Origin: an uncultured Odoribacter sp.
GTDB taxonomy: Bacteria > Bacteroidota > Bacteroidia > Bacteroidales > Marinifilaceae
Length of the DNA: 64,000 nt
Reading direction: 5' to 3'
NCBI GenBank assembly: GCA_900541415.1
Contig: UQJP01000023.1
Coordinates: 9,563 to 73,562 of the forward strand
Position numbers and translations under genes: made by a program. Shown here piece by piece: positions 52,766-61,055 of this stretch (positions are counted from its first letter, which is position 1; each line of letters starts with the position of its first letter). Below the pieces are notes generated by a model. The model was given only the letters and a program-made list of their open reading frames with translations. It had not been told where the DNA came from and searched no databases.

Positions 52766-54958
52766 TTACATGGCATAATTAACATCGTTCACCGCACCTG
52801 TTAAAGCCTCTGCCACCATGTCTTTCACCCGGGACACATCGTCGTGCAGGTTGGTGGTGTGTATTTCGAATTTGTCGATCAGTTTTTCAATGGATACATT
52901 AATATTTTTAATTTTATCCGCCTTGTCTGCCGAGCCGCCGATGCTGGCAAGCCCGCCGGATATGGCACCGCCGCCCGCGTTCGTATTGCGGGAACTTGGG
53001 GAGCCATCCGGGGTGTTTAGGCTAAACGTATCCGGGGCAATGATGAACTCGTCATTTTTCTGTTTTCGCTCTGCCGCTTTCTCCTCCCGGAAACTGGCAA
53101 TCCCGGCAGCCCGTCCTTCGGCAAAAGCTTTTCCGATTTTTTCCCCAAACTCTTTGTCGGCGTTGAGCAGGCGGTCGATGCCGTCGGAAAAATTGTAACT
53201 GTCGTCAAACCAGTTAGCAGGGTTGAACACTCCTTTTATTAAGTGCCATACTCCGCCCAGTACTTCGCCGATGTAATCCCCTATTCCAGAGAACACTGTT
53301 TTCACAGCGTCCCATATACCCCAGACGAAGCCCCGGAACGATTCCGATGTATCATAGAAATACTTCCCCAAGGCTATTAACCCGGCAATTCCCGCCGCAA
53401 TCCAGCCTACTATCGGAATACTTGTAATCGCTATCCCCACCGCTTTGCAAGCAGATACCGCCGACATTTTAAATGTTGTAAAAGCTCCCGAAGCAATCCC
53501 CGCAAATGTTGTTGAGGCGGTACCGCCCGTCACCAGCAAAAGCACCCACGCCCCGAGAGCCCGGACGCCAGAAAATAATCCTACCGTTGCAAAGCGGGTC
53601 AGTCCCACCGTCGCCCGGCTGATGTTTCCCAGGAATCCGATAGATTGAAATTGCCCGGTACGGAGGTCGTTGTTTAAAAATACCAATTGCAGGCTGGCGA
53701 TCTTGGCAGGCCGGGCAATACCAGTTAGAACGCCCGAGAAATTGATCCCGCGTACCATAGTCATCACCTTGCCGACCCCCATTAGAAGAGGAGTAAGCTG
53801 TGCAAGGGGCACAAGGGACCCCGTTATCGTTTCTACCCATATTCCAAAGTCCCCGGTTGCATTAAAGATGCTAATTTTTAAATCGTCGAACCGGGCTTTA
53901 ATCCGGGCTTGTTTTTCGTTGTAAGATTCCATGATAATGTCCGCCTGTTCGAACGCGGTGTTTGTCCCGCTAATCGCTTCGGTATATCGGTTTACTTCGT
54001 CGATTCCCTGCACCAGTGCCATAGCTGCATTACTGTTTTCCCGACCGAATAATTTGGTAAACAAAGCCGAATCGTTCAGCACGGATTTTAAGGGGTTGAG
54101 CCGTTCGGACAGGGTTTTCGATTTATCGGTCAGGGCGGAAATATTGACACCTGCCGCCGTTAATTCTTCTTGCACATCTTTCGGCAGGAACCGCCCGGTG
54201 GCAAGTATCGCCATAACGTTTCGCAAGGCAACCCCTCCCTCGGCTCCTTTCTTGCCCGCTTTATCAAGCACCTGAATGGCGGCGTTCGTTTCGGCGAACG
54301 ATACCCCGGCGGCTTTGGCTGCCATTCCGCTTTGTTCAAGTGCTAATTTTATCGTGGGTAATTCTGCGGAACCTTCCCTTCCTGCCGCCGCCATGATGTT
54401 CATCATCTCCGCCATTTTCCGGCTGGCTTCCATAGGATCGTCGAGCGATACCCCGTACTGGTTCATCGCCGTAGTGAGCACTTCGGCGGCTGCCGTGGCA
54501 TTGCCGCCCATGGTCTTGCTCAACACGGCAATGTTATCGCCCATGGCTTTTAAGGCGTCGGGTGTCTTGGCAAGTTCCGGGCTCAATTGCGAAAGCAGCA
54601 ATTTATAGGATTCGACGGATTGCGCCGCCGATCCTCCGAACGTCTTGGCGGCATCCCGGGCATATTGTTCTATCCTTTTCAATCCTTCACCCGTTTCCCC
54701 GGATACTGCCGAGAGATCGGCAAGCGAGGCATTGAGGGCAGCACCCGGGGCGAGGGTGTTATCTACCGTCCGGGAAAAACCTTCTACGAATTGGGTCAGG
54801 TTGTTAAAGGCTACGATTTTCCCCTCGAAAGAAGCCCAGATATTAGTGGCTTGTTTTAGCACGCCGTTCATAGACGTAACGCTCCCCGTCACCTGCTGGG
54901 CTACGGAAGCGGCATCGCCTGTGATGTTGAACTGATAATTGAATACATAATCACTCAT
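52766..54958 (-). CDS. Phage tail tape measure protein
   Basis: The protein has 730 residues. The TP901-type core (about 75-370) is recognisable from the repeated helical pattern AAEVLTTAMNQYGV, SGMAAKAAGVSFAETNAAIQVLDKAGKKGAEGGVALRNVMA. Hydrophobic helices lie at about 465-540 (VLLLVTGGTASTTF, IVGWIAAGIAGLIALG). At the usual 0.15 nm per residue, a tail of roughly 110 nm would follow. The ATG overlaps the stop of the frameshifted chaperone product (TGA at 54955-54957). Confidence 0.88.
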   Translation of the reverse strand: MSDYVFNYQFNITGDAASVAQQVTGSVTSMNGVLKQATNIWASFEGKIVAFNNLTQFVEGFSRTVDNTLAPGAALNASLADLSAVSGETGEGLKRIEQYARDAAKTFGGSAAQSVESYKLLLSQLSPELAKTPDALKAMGDNIAVLSKTMGGNATAAAEVLTTAMNQYGVSLDDPMEASRKMAEMMNIMAAAGREGSAELPTIKLALEQSGMAAKAAGVSFAETNAAIQVLDKAGKKGAEGGVALRNVMAILATGRFLPKDVQEELTAAGVNISALTDKSKTLSERLNPLKSVLNDSALFTKLFGRENSNAAMALVQGIDEVNRYTEAISGTNTAFEQADIIMESYNEKQARIKARFDDLKISIFNATGDFGIWVETITGSLVPLAQLTPLLMGVGKVMTMVRGINFSGVLTGIARPAKIASLQLVFLNNDLRTGQFQSIGFLGNISRATVGLTRFATVGLFSGVRALGAWVLLLVTGGTASTTFAGIASGAFTTFKMSAVSACKAVGIAITSIPIVGWIAAGIAGLIALGKYFYDTSESFRGFVWGIWDAVKTVFSGIGDYIGEVLGGVWHLIKGVFNPANWFDDSYNFSDGIDRLLNADKEFGEKIGKAFAEGRAAGIASFREEKAAERKQKNDEFIIAPDTFSLNTPDGSPSSRNTNAGGGAISGGLASIGGSADKADKIKNINVSIEKLIDKFEIHTTNLHDDVSRVKDMVAEALTGAVNDVNYAM

Positions 54959-55613
54959 TCATTTTCGGGGGTTGAAAAAAGTTTAGCTAAGATTTTGGCA
55001 AGGTTTGTCAGCCGGGAATTTTCCAGCCATACCGCCTCGCTGAACCGTTCCGCCCATTGTTCCTCGGTGAGCCGGTAGGGGTCGATGTGGAAATTGGCGC
55101 GGATCAAGGCACACCCTTTAGCAATATATTGCTCGTTGTCGTCGCTGGTGAGCTGGTGTGCCTCTACAAGTTTTTTAATTCACCGTGAACGCGGTTGAAT
55201 ATTTGGGACAATTGCCGGATTGCAGTCATACGCACCACGATGTCGGTTTTCAGCACCGGATCGCCGCCGAGCCAGCAGTTATCGAACATCACGGAAGAAC
55301 CTTTCACTTCGTCGGTTTTGGCTACTTTGTTCACGGCGGACATGGTTTCCATATCCGGGCGGCGGAAATAGCCCACAAACAGCTCGCCGTCGTCTTCCAC
55401 CTCGATCAGGTGCACTTTGCGGTGCTCTGCTTTCCATGCTTTGATCTGTTCCTCGGATACGCCACCGTTGCAGATTGTAAGTGTCTTGACTACTTTCCCG
55501 CTAACGGCATCCCGAAAGGTTCTTACTCCATTTTCATCGACGAAATCGGTAACTTGTGCCATTGGGTGCGCTAAAGAATCGTTAATTTTTTCTATCAGGT
55601 TTTGAGGTTCCAT
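54955..55613 (-). CDS. Tail assembly chaperone, -1 frameshifted long form (gpGT-like)
   Basis: Slippage on the heptamer at 55170-55176 would join the first 148 residues of the upstream chaperone to a 71-residue extension in the -1 frame (LVEAHQLTSDDNEQYIAK to LFSTPENE, stop 54955-54957). No separate start codon suits that extension, yet it is fully open and ends by overlapping the tape measure ATG. Total length is about 219 residues. This is the classic G/GT arrangement of tailed phages, placed where expected between tube and tape measure. Confidence 0.8.
55164..55613 (-). CDS. Tail assembly chaperone, short form (gpG-like)
   Basis: The protein has 149 residues. It is read in the zero frame to the TAG at 55164-55166. 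The sequence (VVKTLTICNGGVSEEQIKAW, LIEVEDDGELFVGYFRRPDMETMSA) fits the chaperone family that coats the tape measure during tail assembly. It lies between the tube gene (58 bp upstream) and the tape measure. Confidence 0.75.
   Translation of the reverse strand: MEPQNLIEKINDSLAHPMAQVTDFVDENGVRTFRDAVSGKVVKTLTICNGGVSEEQIKAWKAEHRKVHLIEVEDDGELFVGYFRRPDMETMSAVNKVAKTDEVKGSSVMFDNCWLGGDPVLKTDIVVRMTAIRQLSQIFNRVHGELKNL
55170..55176 (-). promoter_or_regulatory. Slippery heptamer A AAA AAC for -1 programmed frameshifting
   Basis: The reverse strand reads TTA AAA AAC TTG TAG in the zero frame, so A AAA AAC is in the X XXY YYZ register, one codon before the stop. It is one of the strongest bacterial -1 slippery sequences. 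Confidence 0.85.
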
Positions 55614-55670
55614 AATTTTGCTTTTAAAAAAGGCAGGCAGAGCCGCCCGCCTTCGGTTATACTTATGCTT

Positions 55671-56108
55671 TTATTTTTTATGCCACTGAATATTCGAGGG
55701 TACAAGATCGAGCTCCACCAGTTGCCGGGTGTCGCCTTCCTTCCATGAACGGGTGTTCTTTTTGAACTGGCAATTCAAAATCTTATCGGTTACGATTTGC
55801 CCGTCCTCCGGCAGGTACGACACCACGACCGGGAACGGGGCAAGGTCTTGCAATCGTCCCGTAGGACTTGCTTTTTGCCACCCAAGCACTTCAATCATGG
55901 ATACCGTTATTTTTGCGGTCGGGGTGATTCTGCCTTTCGAGCGCGACACAGGGAGCCGTCCGCTTCCGTAATGGTTCACGACGTCCTGCTCGTCGGCATA
56001 ATCAATCGCCGTAATTCCTACGGAAGGCACACCGCCGACCGTTGCCACAATGTCGCCCCATGCGTATTCTATCCCATTTATCAGGGGTATATATTCCGTT
56101 GCTTTCAT
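55671..56108 (-). CDS. Phage tail tube protein
   Basis: The protein has 145 residues. It begins MKATEYIPLINGIEYAWGDI and contains GVPSVGITAIDYADEQDVVNHYGSGRLPVSRSKGR and LNCQFKKNTRSWKEGD, the beta-barrel pattern of small tube proteins. Its start overlaps the sheath stop by 4 bp. Place and size support the call. Confidence 0.78.
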   Translation of the reverse strand: MKATEYIPLINGIEYAWGDIVATVGGVPSVGITAIDYADEQDVVNHYGSGRLPVSRSKGRITPTAKITVSMIEVLGWQKASPTGRLQDLAPFPVVVSYLPEDGQIVTDKILNCQFKKNTRSWKEGDTRQLVELDLVPSNIQWHKK

Positions 56109-57286
56109 TCACTTATACTTTTTGAAAATCCAATTTTGCACCTAATCCGGCGAAGTACCCCGACGGGAACCTGTTTAATCACAATTTCAAGGGTCGATGT
56201 CGATAAAACGTTCTGCTCCGGATCGATTTCTACCGACAAACCACTCAATTCACCAGCCTTTTGCATGTCTTCCAACGGCTTGCTGGCAATGGTAGTAAGA
56301 TACTCCACTTCATAAGCTGCCAGTTGCCCGGTGTCGGAATCCACATACAGGGAGCCGCCCAATTTCGGGAGCAGGGCTTTGCGGATACCCCGCACCGCCT
56401 TGTCCATGGTGCGTACGTTCTCTATCATGGCGTAATCGCTGGTGGCGTCGTCCATGGTGTGGGAATCGTTAAAGTATGCGTCGGTGAATCCGTCGTAGGT
56501 GACAAAGAAAAGATAACGGGCGGTGTCGAGGCTTTCGATGATCGCCGTATCAAGGTCACGCAATAGAGTTCCGTCGCCAAAGGCGGGTAATTCGATTCCC
56601 GTGGGGAATTTTTCAACCCATGCGATGCTTTGGTGTACCGCAGCTTTGGACAAGATTCCTAAAGCGATGCCAATTCCCGACACCGATACTTTGTCTGCAT
56701 TGGCTTCGGCAGTATAAAGGTCGGCGGCAATGCCTTGCCCGTCTTGCCCGATCACCACCGAAACGTTACATTTTCCGGCTCCGGCAAGGGTGGTTTCCAA
56801 TTCGGTGACGGATGCCACCTTCGGGGCATATAGGATGCTCAACGGTCGGTCGGCTTCCTGCAATGTGGTCGCCATGCCTTGTAGGGCGGTAAGGTCTGCT
56901 GCCGCCAGTTCCTTGTGCCCGCACCACACCGCTACCTGCCGAAGGCTTCCCCCTGCATAATTTTGCAAGGTTTTGATTTCTGAAAACGTGTAGTTTTCTC
57001 CTGTGGGCTTAGCGAACAAGCCCACATACAGGCTTACACCGGGATTCAGGCGAAATATTTGGTTTAAATGGTAGTGCAGCACCCGGATTTCCCACTCCGT
57101 TCCTTCGTCGCTGGTGATTCCGAGTTTTTCGGCGGTTTCAATGGATGAACACGCCTGTATCCGGTTGGTTTCGGAGAAACCGGAAGGCAGGGTGGTTACA
57201 TAGGCAAGGAATCCGCTGATATGGTCTTGTCCGGCTATGGTCTTGGGGATATTCCCGTTTGTCCGGACGAATGTAATATCTTGCAT
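56105..57286 (-). CDS. Phage tail sheath protein (DUF2586-like)
   Basis: The protein has 393 residues. The segments AGQDHISGFLAYVTTLPSGF, FRLNPGVSLYVGLF, TYDGFTDAYFNDSHTMDDATSDYAMIENVRTMDKAVRGIRKALLP and the terminal domain (GELSGLSVEIDPEQNVLSTSTLEI) fit the DUF2586 group of contractile sheath proteins. It proves that the tail is of the contractile type. It is followed by the tube gene with a 4-bp overlap. Confidence 0.85.
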   Translation of the reverse strand: MQDITFVRTNGNIPKTIAGQDHISGFLAYVTTLPSGFSETNRIQACSSIETAEKLGITSDEGTEWEIRVLHYHLNQIFRLNPGVSLYVGLFAKPTGENYTFSEIKTLQNYAGGSLRQVAVWCGHKELAAADLTALQGMATTLQEADRPLSILYAPKVASVTELETTLAGAGKCNVSVVIGQDGQGIAADLYTAEANADKVSVSGIGIALGILSKAAVHQSIAWVEKFPTGIELPAFGDGTLLRDLDTAIIESLDTARYLFFVTYDGFTDAYFNDSHTMDDATSDYAMIENVRTMDKAVRGIRKALLPKLGGSLYVDSDTGQLAAYEVEYLTTIASKPLEDMQKAGELSGLSVEIDPEQNVLSTSTLEIVIKQVPVGVLRRIRCKIGFSKSISE

Positions 57287-57289
57287 CGT

Positions 57290-57565
57290 CTATCGTTTAA
57301 CAGGTGTCACCACCCGGTTGGTTAAAGTTTTAGCATGGTTTTCCGCGGCATTCCGTTCATAGAATCCACGTCCGTCAGCCGTCATATATACCACGGACAT
57401 TTGAGAGTTGTTTTTCAGGATCGCTTTTCCGACCTTCACCACGGCATCGGATGCCCGGGGCGTTTCCTCCGTAGCGGTTTGTTCGGGGACAACTACGGGT
57501 GTTGGGGTTTCGGGAGTTCCCGCATCTTTCTGCGATTTTCCCGTTTTATTTTTATCTTTTGCCAT
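57290..57565 (-). CDS. Small phage protein upstream of the sheath, unknown function
   Basis: About 91 residues from MAKDKNKTG; the open frame extends further upstream but overlaps the spanin-like gene. A low-complexity Thr/Pro/Glu/Val first half is followed by a compact C-terminal part (SQMSVVYMTADGRGFYERNAAENHAK). It may be a head-tail connection or decoration protein by position. I do not recognise it. Confidence 0.6.
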   Translation of the reverse strand: MAKDKNKTGKSQKDAGTPETPTPVVVPEQTATEETPRASDAVVKVGKAILKNNSQMSVVYMTADGRGFYERNAAENHAKTLTNRVVTPVKR

Positions 57566-57585
57566 ATTGCATATAATTTTTGTGT

Positions 57586-58200
57586 TTATAAATATCGTTT
57601 CAGCTTCCGCCAGCCCCAAACGATTCCTCCACAGATAGCCAGTATTCCCGCAAGGCATAACGCCTGTTGTATGATGCTTAGTTTCCGCTTTTCCGTTTCG
57701 GTCACGTTAAGGGTGGCGGAATCCTGCTGTTGGCTATTGTTCTGTTCCGTTCGGGAATCTGTTCGCCGTTGTTCTACCTGTTTATCGGTTACACGGTATT
57801 GATCGGTGGCATGGCTGGTGGCGTGCACCTGTCGTGTTGTACCTGCCTTGCGCCGTGTTTGGGTAATCTCCCGGCGGAGCGGTGGTGTTCCCGTTACGGT
57901 ATCGGCGGGGAGCTGGGTGTCATATTCCCGTATGGTGGTTATCACTTCCTCGTCGTCTGCCTGTTCGGTGAACGATTCCTTGTCTATCCGGTGGTACCGG
58001 GTGTCGGTGGCATTGACCGTAGCTGAACTATCCGTTTCCGATGCCTGATTTACTGTTGTCTGTTGCCCGGTTTGGCTTGCTGTTTGTGCATTTACCATCC
58101 TCGTTTTTTTCAAGGGTGAGCAACTCGAAAGACACAGGACAATCGGCAGCATGAGGACAATTAGATATTTTGCCAACGGCTTTTTCCAGTCGTGTAACAT
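57586..58200 (-). CDS. Lipoprotein with C-terminal membrane helix: spanin candidate
   Basis: The protein has 204 residues. The N-terminus is a lipoprotein signal (KYLIVLMLPIVLCLSSCS, lipobox LSSC). The middle is polar, rich in Thr, Gln, Asp and Arg, and free of hydrophobic stretches. The C-terminus has a membrane helix (ALCLAGILAICGGIVWGW) followed by basic residues. A lipid anchor in the outer membrane and a helix in the inner membrane are the layout of a unimolecular spanin. Its first 173 bp overlap the preceding coiled-coil gene in another frame. Lysis-cassette neighbours (amidase) support the role. Confidence 0.65.
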   Translation of the reverse strand: MLHDWKKPLAKYLIVLMLPIVLCLSSCSPLKKTRMVNAQTASQTGQQTTVNQASETDSSATVNATDTRYHRIDKESFTEQADDEEVITTIREYDTQLPADTVTGTPPLRREITQTRRKAGTTRQVHATSHATDQYRVTDKQVEQRRTDSRTEQNNSQQQDSATLNVTETEKRKLSIIQQALCLAGILAICGGIVWGWRKLKRYL

Positions 58201-58441
58201 TGGTATTCAATCGTTTAATTTGCGCTTCCAAAGGATGCACAATGTTTTGCATGATAATTTCATTCCCCAGCCGGGCATTCTCCAACTCTTTCCGGTTGGC
58301 ATCTGCCCGGGCTGCTGCTACATCGGCGCGGAGCTTGGCTATTTCAGTATCGTATTTCCTTCGCGTGAGCTTCGATGCCAGCCACGAGGTAAGCGGGGCG
58401 GACAATATACCGATCACCGCTAATAACAATTCGGCACTCAT
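58028..58441 (-). CDS. Membrane-anchored coiled-coil protein of the lysis cassette (i-spanin or holin candidate)
   Basis: The protein has 137 residues from MSAELLLAVIG (58441). An N-terminal membrane helix (about 3-22) is followed by a heptad-patterned coiled coil (TEIAKLRADVAAARADANRKELENARLGNE, and QIKRLNTNVTRLEKAV) and a cysteine-bearing C-terminus (NCPHAADCPV). This is the layout of an Rz-type inner-membrane spanin. Its 3' 173 bp encode the start of the next gene in a different frame, as in Rz/Rz1. The ATG overlaps the amidase stop. Confidence 0.6.
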   Translation of the reverse strand: MSAELLLAVIGILSAPLTSWLASKLTRRKYDTEIAKLRADVAAARADANRKELENARLGNEIIMQNIVHPLEAQIKRLNTNVTRLEKAVGKISNCPHAADCPVSFELLTLEKNEDGKCTNSKPNRATDNSKSGIGNG

Positions 58442-58905
58442 TATTTTATTCCAATAGATTGTAACCATGCCGCCACATCGAATGAGGGGCACGCCTTGTA
58501 TACTCCGGGAAGTTCCCGGTGTCCTACAATCTTAACCGCCGGATGGAGAGCATGAAAATCGAGAACGTACCGCTTTAAAGCAGCAAGTTGCCCGGGTGTC
58601 CTCGTATCTTTAGGCTGCATGTTCTTATCACAACCGCCCACGTACACAATGTGCCGCGATACGCTGTTATATCCCGTTGCTCCGTTCGTTATTTCCCAAG
58701 AGTCCACCCATTCGTCTTCGTTGTTATCGACCAGCCGTTCCACCGTCCCGTTCAGATGAAAAAGGTCGGTGTATCCCACTTGCCGCCATCCTCTGCCCTT
58801 GGGTGCGGGTGCTGTGTGCCATTCCCGGATTTCCCGGGCTGTCACCTCCCGACCTTCGGGGGTGGCGGTACAATGGATTACTAAGTATTGTAGTTCCTTT
58901 TTCAT
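58441..58905 (-). CDS. Phage endolysin, N-acetylmuramoyl-L-alanine amidase
   Basis: This 154-residue amidase of the Amidase_2 family begins YLVIHCTATPEG with the zinc-binding His (H11). GWRQVGYTDLFHLNG and SVSRHIVYVGG are family blocks, and GHRELPGVYKACPSFDV supplies the second zinc His and the cysteine. It cuts the bond between muramic acid and the stem peptide. It is followed immediately by the two spanin-like genes, completing a lysis cassette. Confidence 0.9.
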   Translation of the reverse strand: MKKELQYLVIHCTATPEGREVTAREIREWHTAPAPKGRGWRQVGYTDLFHLNGTVERLVDNNEDEWVDSWEITNGATGYNSVSRHIVYVGGCDKNMQPKDTRTPGQLAALKRYVLDFHALHPAVKIVGHRELPGVYKACPSFDVAAWLQSIGIK

Positions 58906-58923
58906 CGGTCACGGGATTACGGG

Positions 58924-59991
58924 TTAAGCCTTGGCACTCACAATTGCTCCCATTGCTTCGTCTTTCAATGGCAGGCAAATGGAATAAGTGCGGAAGCTGA
59001 TTAAGTTTTCCTGCGTAGTGGGGTTGTTCTTGGCTTCGGAAGCATAGGTTTTCACACTACCATTCGCTTTCATCATCCGTACTGGGGAAAATGCAATAGA
59101 TGCCTGCATATCGGTATCGGCGGGCACAGCTCCGTAAGCAATTTTTTTCAGCGTGGTAGCGTTATAATACGGGCAATCGTCGTATTCGTAGATTTCGAAG
59201 CCGTATAGCTTGTTGATTTTACCGCTCGTATAGTCGTAATACTGGCTGTTAAATTTTTGGTCGTTCTCCAGCAAATCGGCAATGTGATCGGAGCAAAGCA
59301 CGAGGATACGTCCCACCTTGGGAACCTTATTTTTGTCGAATGCTTTTTTCAGGGCAATAATGTCTTTCCGGGTCAGGATTTTACGACCGTCGGATGCTTC
59401 GCCCGTGGTCAGTATCACCGGGGTAGCTCCGGTATTTTCATTCGGGGAAATGGCATGCAGGGCACGGGAGTATTTTTTTTCGGCGATGGCTTCTTTGTGG
59501 CGTTCAAGCACCGTGGCTTTCTTGTCGTAAGACATCGAGTATAACTCGTCGTCAGTAATACGGGTGGGTTTAGTTTGGTATTTATCCAATGACACCGCTT
59601 TGTCACCGTCCTCCAAATCCTCGATCTCTAAAGGATAAGAGGTGTTATTCACTAATACCGTCGGGTCACCGCCGATGTTGACAAAGTGAATCACATCGTT
59701 TTCCACGTATTGATCGAACGACCGGATTTTGGAATACCATCCCAGTCCTTCAGGGTCTGTCCGGAAAGCCTTGGTCATATATCCTGTCCATACTTCGGTG
59801 TATAGTCCGGCAGCCGCAACGCCCGACGGCATAATTCCGCCACACAATCCCGATAAGAAAGATACACCATTTACCGCCAATGCCCCATATACAGGCTGTG
59901 AACCCAAGGCAACGGCACCGATTGCACCAGCCGTACAGTTTACGGCAATGGCGCATACAAAAGCTACGAGAGCAAAAAGAAATTTTTTCAT
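58924..59991 (-). CDS. Major capsid protein candidate with signal-like N-terminus
   Basis: The 355-residue protein is placed directly after the protease-scaffold gene. The middle part (RITDDELYSMSYDKKATVLERHKEAI, then ..GRILVLCSDHIADLLEN) fits the phage major head proteins of Bacteroidetes phages. The first 30 residues (MKKFLFALVAFVCAIAVNC) look like a Sec signal or membrane segment, which is odd for a capsid protein; the prohead protease may remove this part. No other gene in view could be the capsid. Confidence 0.68.
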   Translation of the reverse strand: MKKFLFALVAFVCAIAVNCTAGAIGAVALGSQPVYGALAVNGVSFLSGLCGGIMPSGVAAAGLYTEVWTGYMTKAFRTDPEGLGWYSKIRSFDQYVENDVIHFVNIGGDPTVLVNNTSYPLEIEDLEDGDKAVSLDKYQTKPTRITDDELYSMSYDKKATVLERHKEAIAEKKYSRALHAISPNENTGATPVILTTGEASDGRKILTRKDIIALKKAFDKNKVPKVGRILVLCSDHIADLLENDQKFNSQYYDYTSGKINKLYGFEIYEYDDCPYYNATTLKKIAYGAVPADTDMQASIAFSPVRMMKANGSVKTYASEAKNNPTTQENLISFRTYSICLPLKDEAMGAIVSAKA

Positions 59992-60018
59992 TCAGCTTTT
60001 AACATGATTTTTAAGTAG

Positions 60019-60450
60019 TTAATTTTCAATTTTGGGTACAAATCCAAACTCTGCTTTGTACAGCCGGATATATTCGGCGCGGTTGTTGGCGCGTAAATCC
60101 GCGAGCTGTTCCTCGGGTAATTGAGAGAATGTCAGATTAACCGACGGGGTGGCAGTTGTTCCGCCTCCCGGATGAGTTATGACATCGTTAGGCTTACGGG
60201 CGGGTACCAGCATGTCGATAGTTTCCTGCAATACATCGAATCCTGATGTCTTACCAAGGGTAATTAAGGTGTTCCGTTTGTCCGCCGTCGCTTTCTTGTC
60301 TTTAATGGCAGCGTCCACAGCCGCCTCGATCCGGGCAAGCTCGATTTTTTGGGCTTTCTCGGCATCGCCCTGCAACTTGGTGATCGCGTTTACCGCGTCG
60401 TCCTCGGTGGCAGTTGCCGCCAACCCGAGGGCAAGTAAGATTTTGTTCAT
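60019..60450 (-). CDS. Possible internal-start scaffold protein
   Basis: In frame with the protease gene, an ATG at 60450 opens a 143-residue product MNKILLALGLAATATEDD.. with a helical middle (EKAQKIELARIEAAVDAAIKDKKATADKR). Mu makes its scaffold Z in the same way. The start is inferred from this parallel and from the junction falling exactly after a disordered linker. Confidence 0.45.
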   Translation of the reverse strand: MNKILLALGLAATATEDDAVNAITKLQGDAEKAQKIELARIEAAVDAAIKDKKATADKRNTLITLGKTSGFDVLQETIDMLVPARKPNDVITHPGGGTTATPSVNLTFSQLPEEQLADLRANNRAEYIRLYKAEFGFVPKIEN

Positions 60451-60987
60451 CTGTACATGATTTTTGGGGTTTTGGTTGTTTTTTCCGGCGGGTGTTTCCG
60501 CCCCGGATTGTTTTTCTGTTTGCAAAAGGGGTACAACGTCATTATCGACCCCTGCCGCCAATTGTAGCAGCTTGCCGTCCGGCTCGTATAATTTTATCGC
60601 ATCGTCATTACTGCCGAGGTCGGCAATGGAAACCTCCCGAAGCACGGAGCGCATCACCGACGAGCGGGTTTGTCCCGGCAGGAGGTGTTGCGGGTCGTTA
60701 CTCAACTCCACGGGTTCGAAGCCGCCGGAAACCATATTTAAGAATCCGTTTTCCCATTTCCGCCCGATTTTAGCGGCATCCTCGTCGTCCATATCAAACA
60801 CAGGTGTTCCGATCAGGCGGTCGCCTTCAAAACGAAGGTTTTCCACGCGCCCGATTACATTCCTGCGCTCGTGCATGTATAATAATATGGGATTTCGTTT
60901 GTATTGCTCGATGTCGATCCCGGAGGTAATGATCCGGGTGCCGTAGCTGTTTAATCGGCTGGTGCTAATGATAACGTCTTTTGCCAT
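60019..60987 (-). CDS. Phage prohead protease fused to scaffold
   Basis: About 322 residues from MAKDVIISTS; an earlier ATG at 61014 would add nine. The N-terminal part (about 1-150) is an HK97/Mu gpI-like protease (NPILLYMHERRNVIGRVENLRFEGDRLIGTPVFD; SVLREVSIADLG). The C-terminal part (about 180-320) is helical and charged, as scaffolds are. An internal ATG at 60450 (MNKILLALGLA) could yield a separate scaffold, as the Mu gene I/Z pair does. It is first in the reverse-strand head-tail operon, next to the tRNA gene. Confidence 0.8.
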   Translation of the reverse strand: MAKDVIISTSRLNSYGTRIITSGIDIEQYKRNPILLYMHERRNVIGRVENLRFEGDRLIGTPVFDMDDEDAAKIGRKWENGFLNMVSGGFEPVELSNDPQHLLPGQTRSSVMRSVLREVSIADLGSNDDAIKLYEPDGKLLQLAAGVDNDVVPLLQTEKQSGAETPAGKNNQNPKNHVQMNKILLALGLAATATEDDAVNAITKLQGDAEKAQKIELARIEAAVDAAIKDKKATADKRNTLITLGKTSGFDVLQETIDMLVPARKPNDVITHPGGGTTATPSVNLTFSQLPEEQLADLRANNRAEYIRLYKAEFGFVPKIEN

Positions 60988-61055
60988 TTTGTTTTTTAAA
61001 TAAAGGGGCGGCATTTCTGTTTTAAGTGCGCCACCGCCCCGCCTTCAAGTATTTG

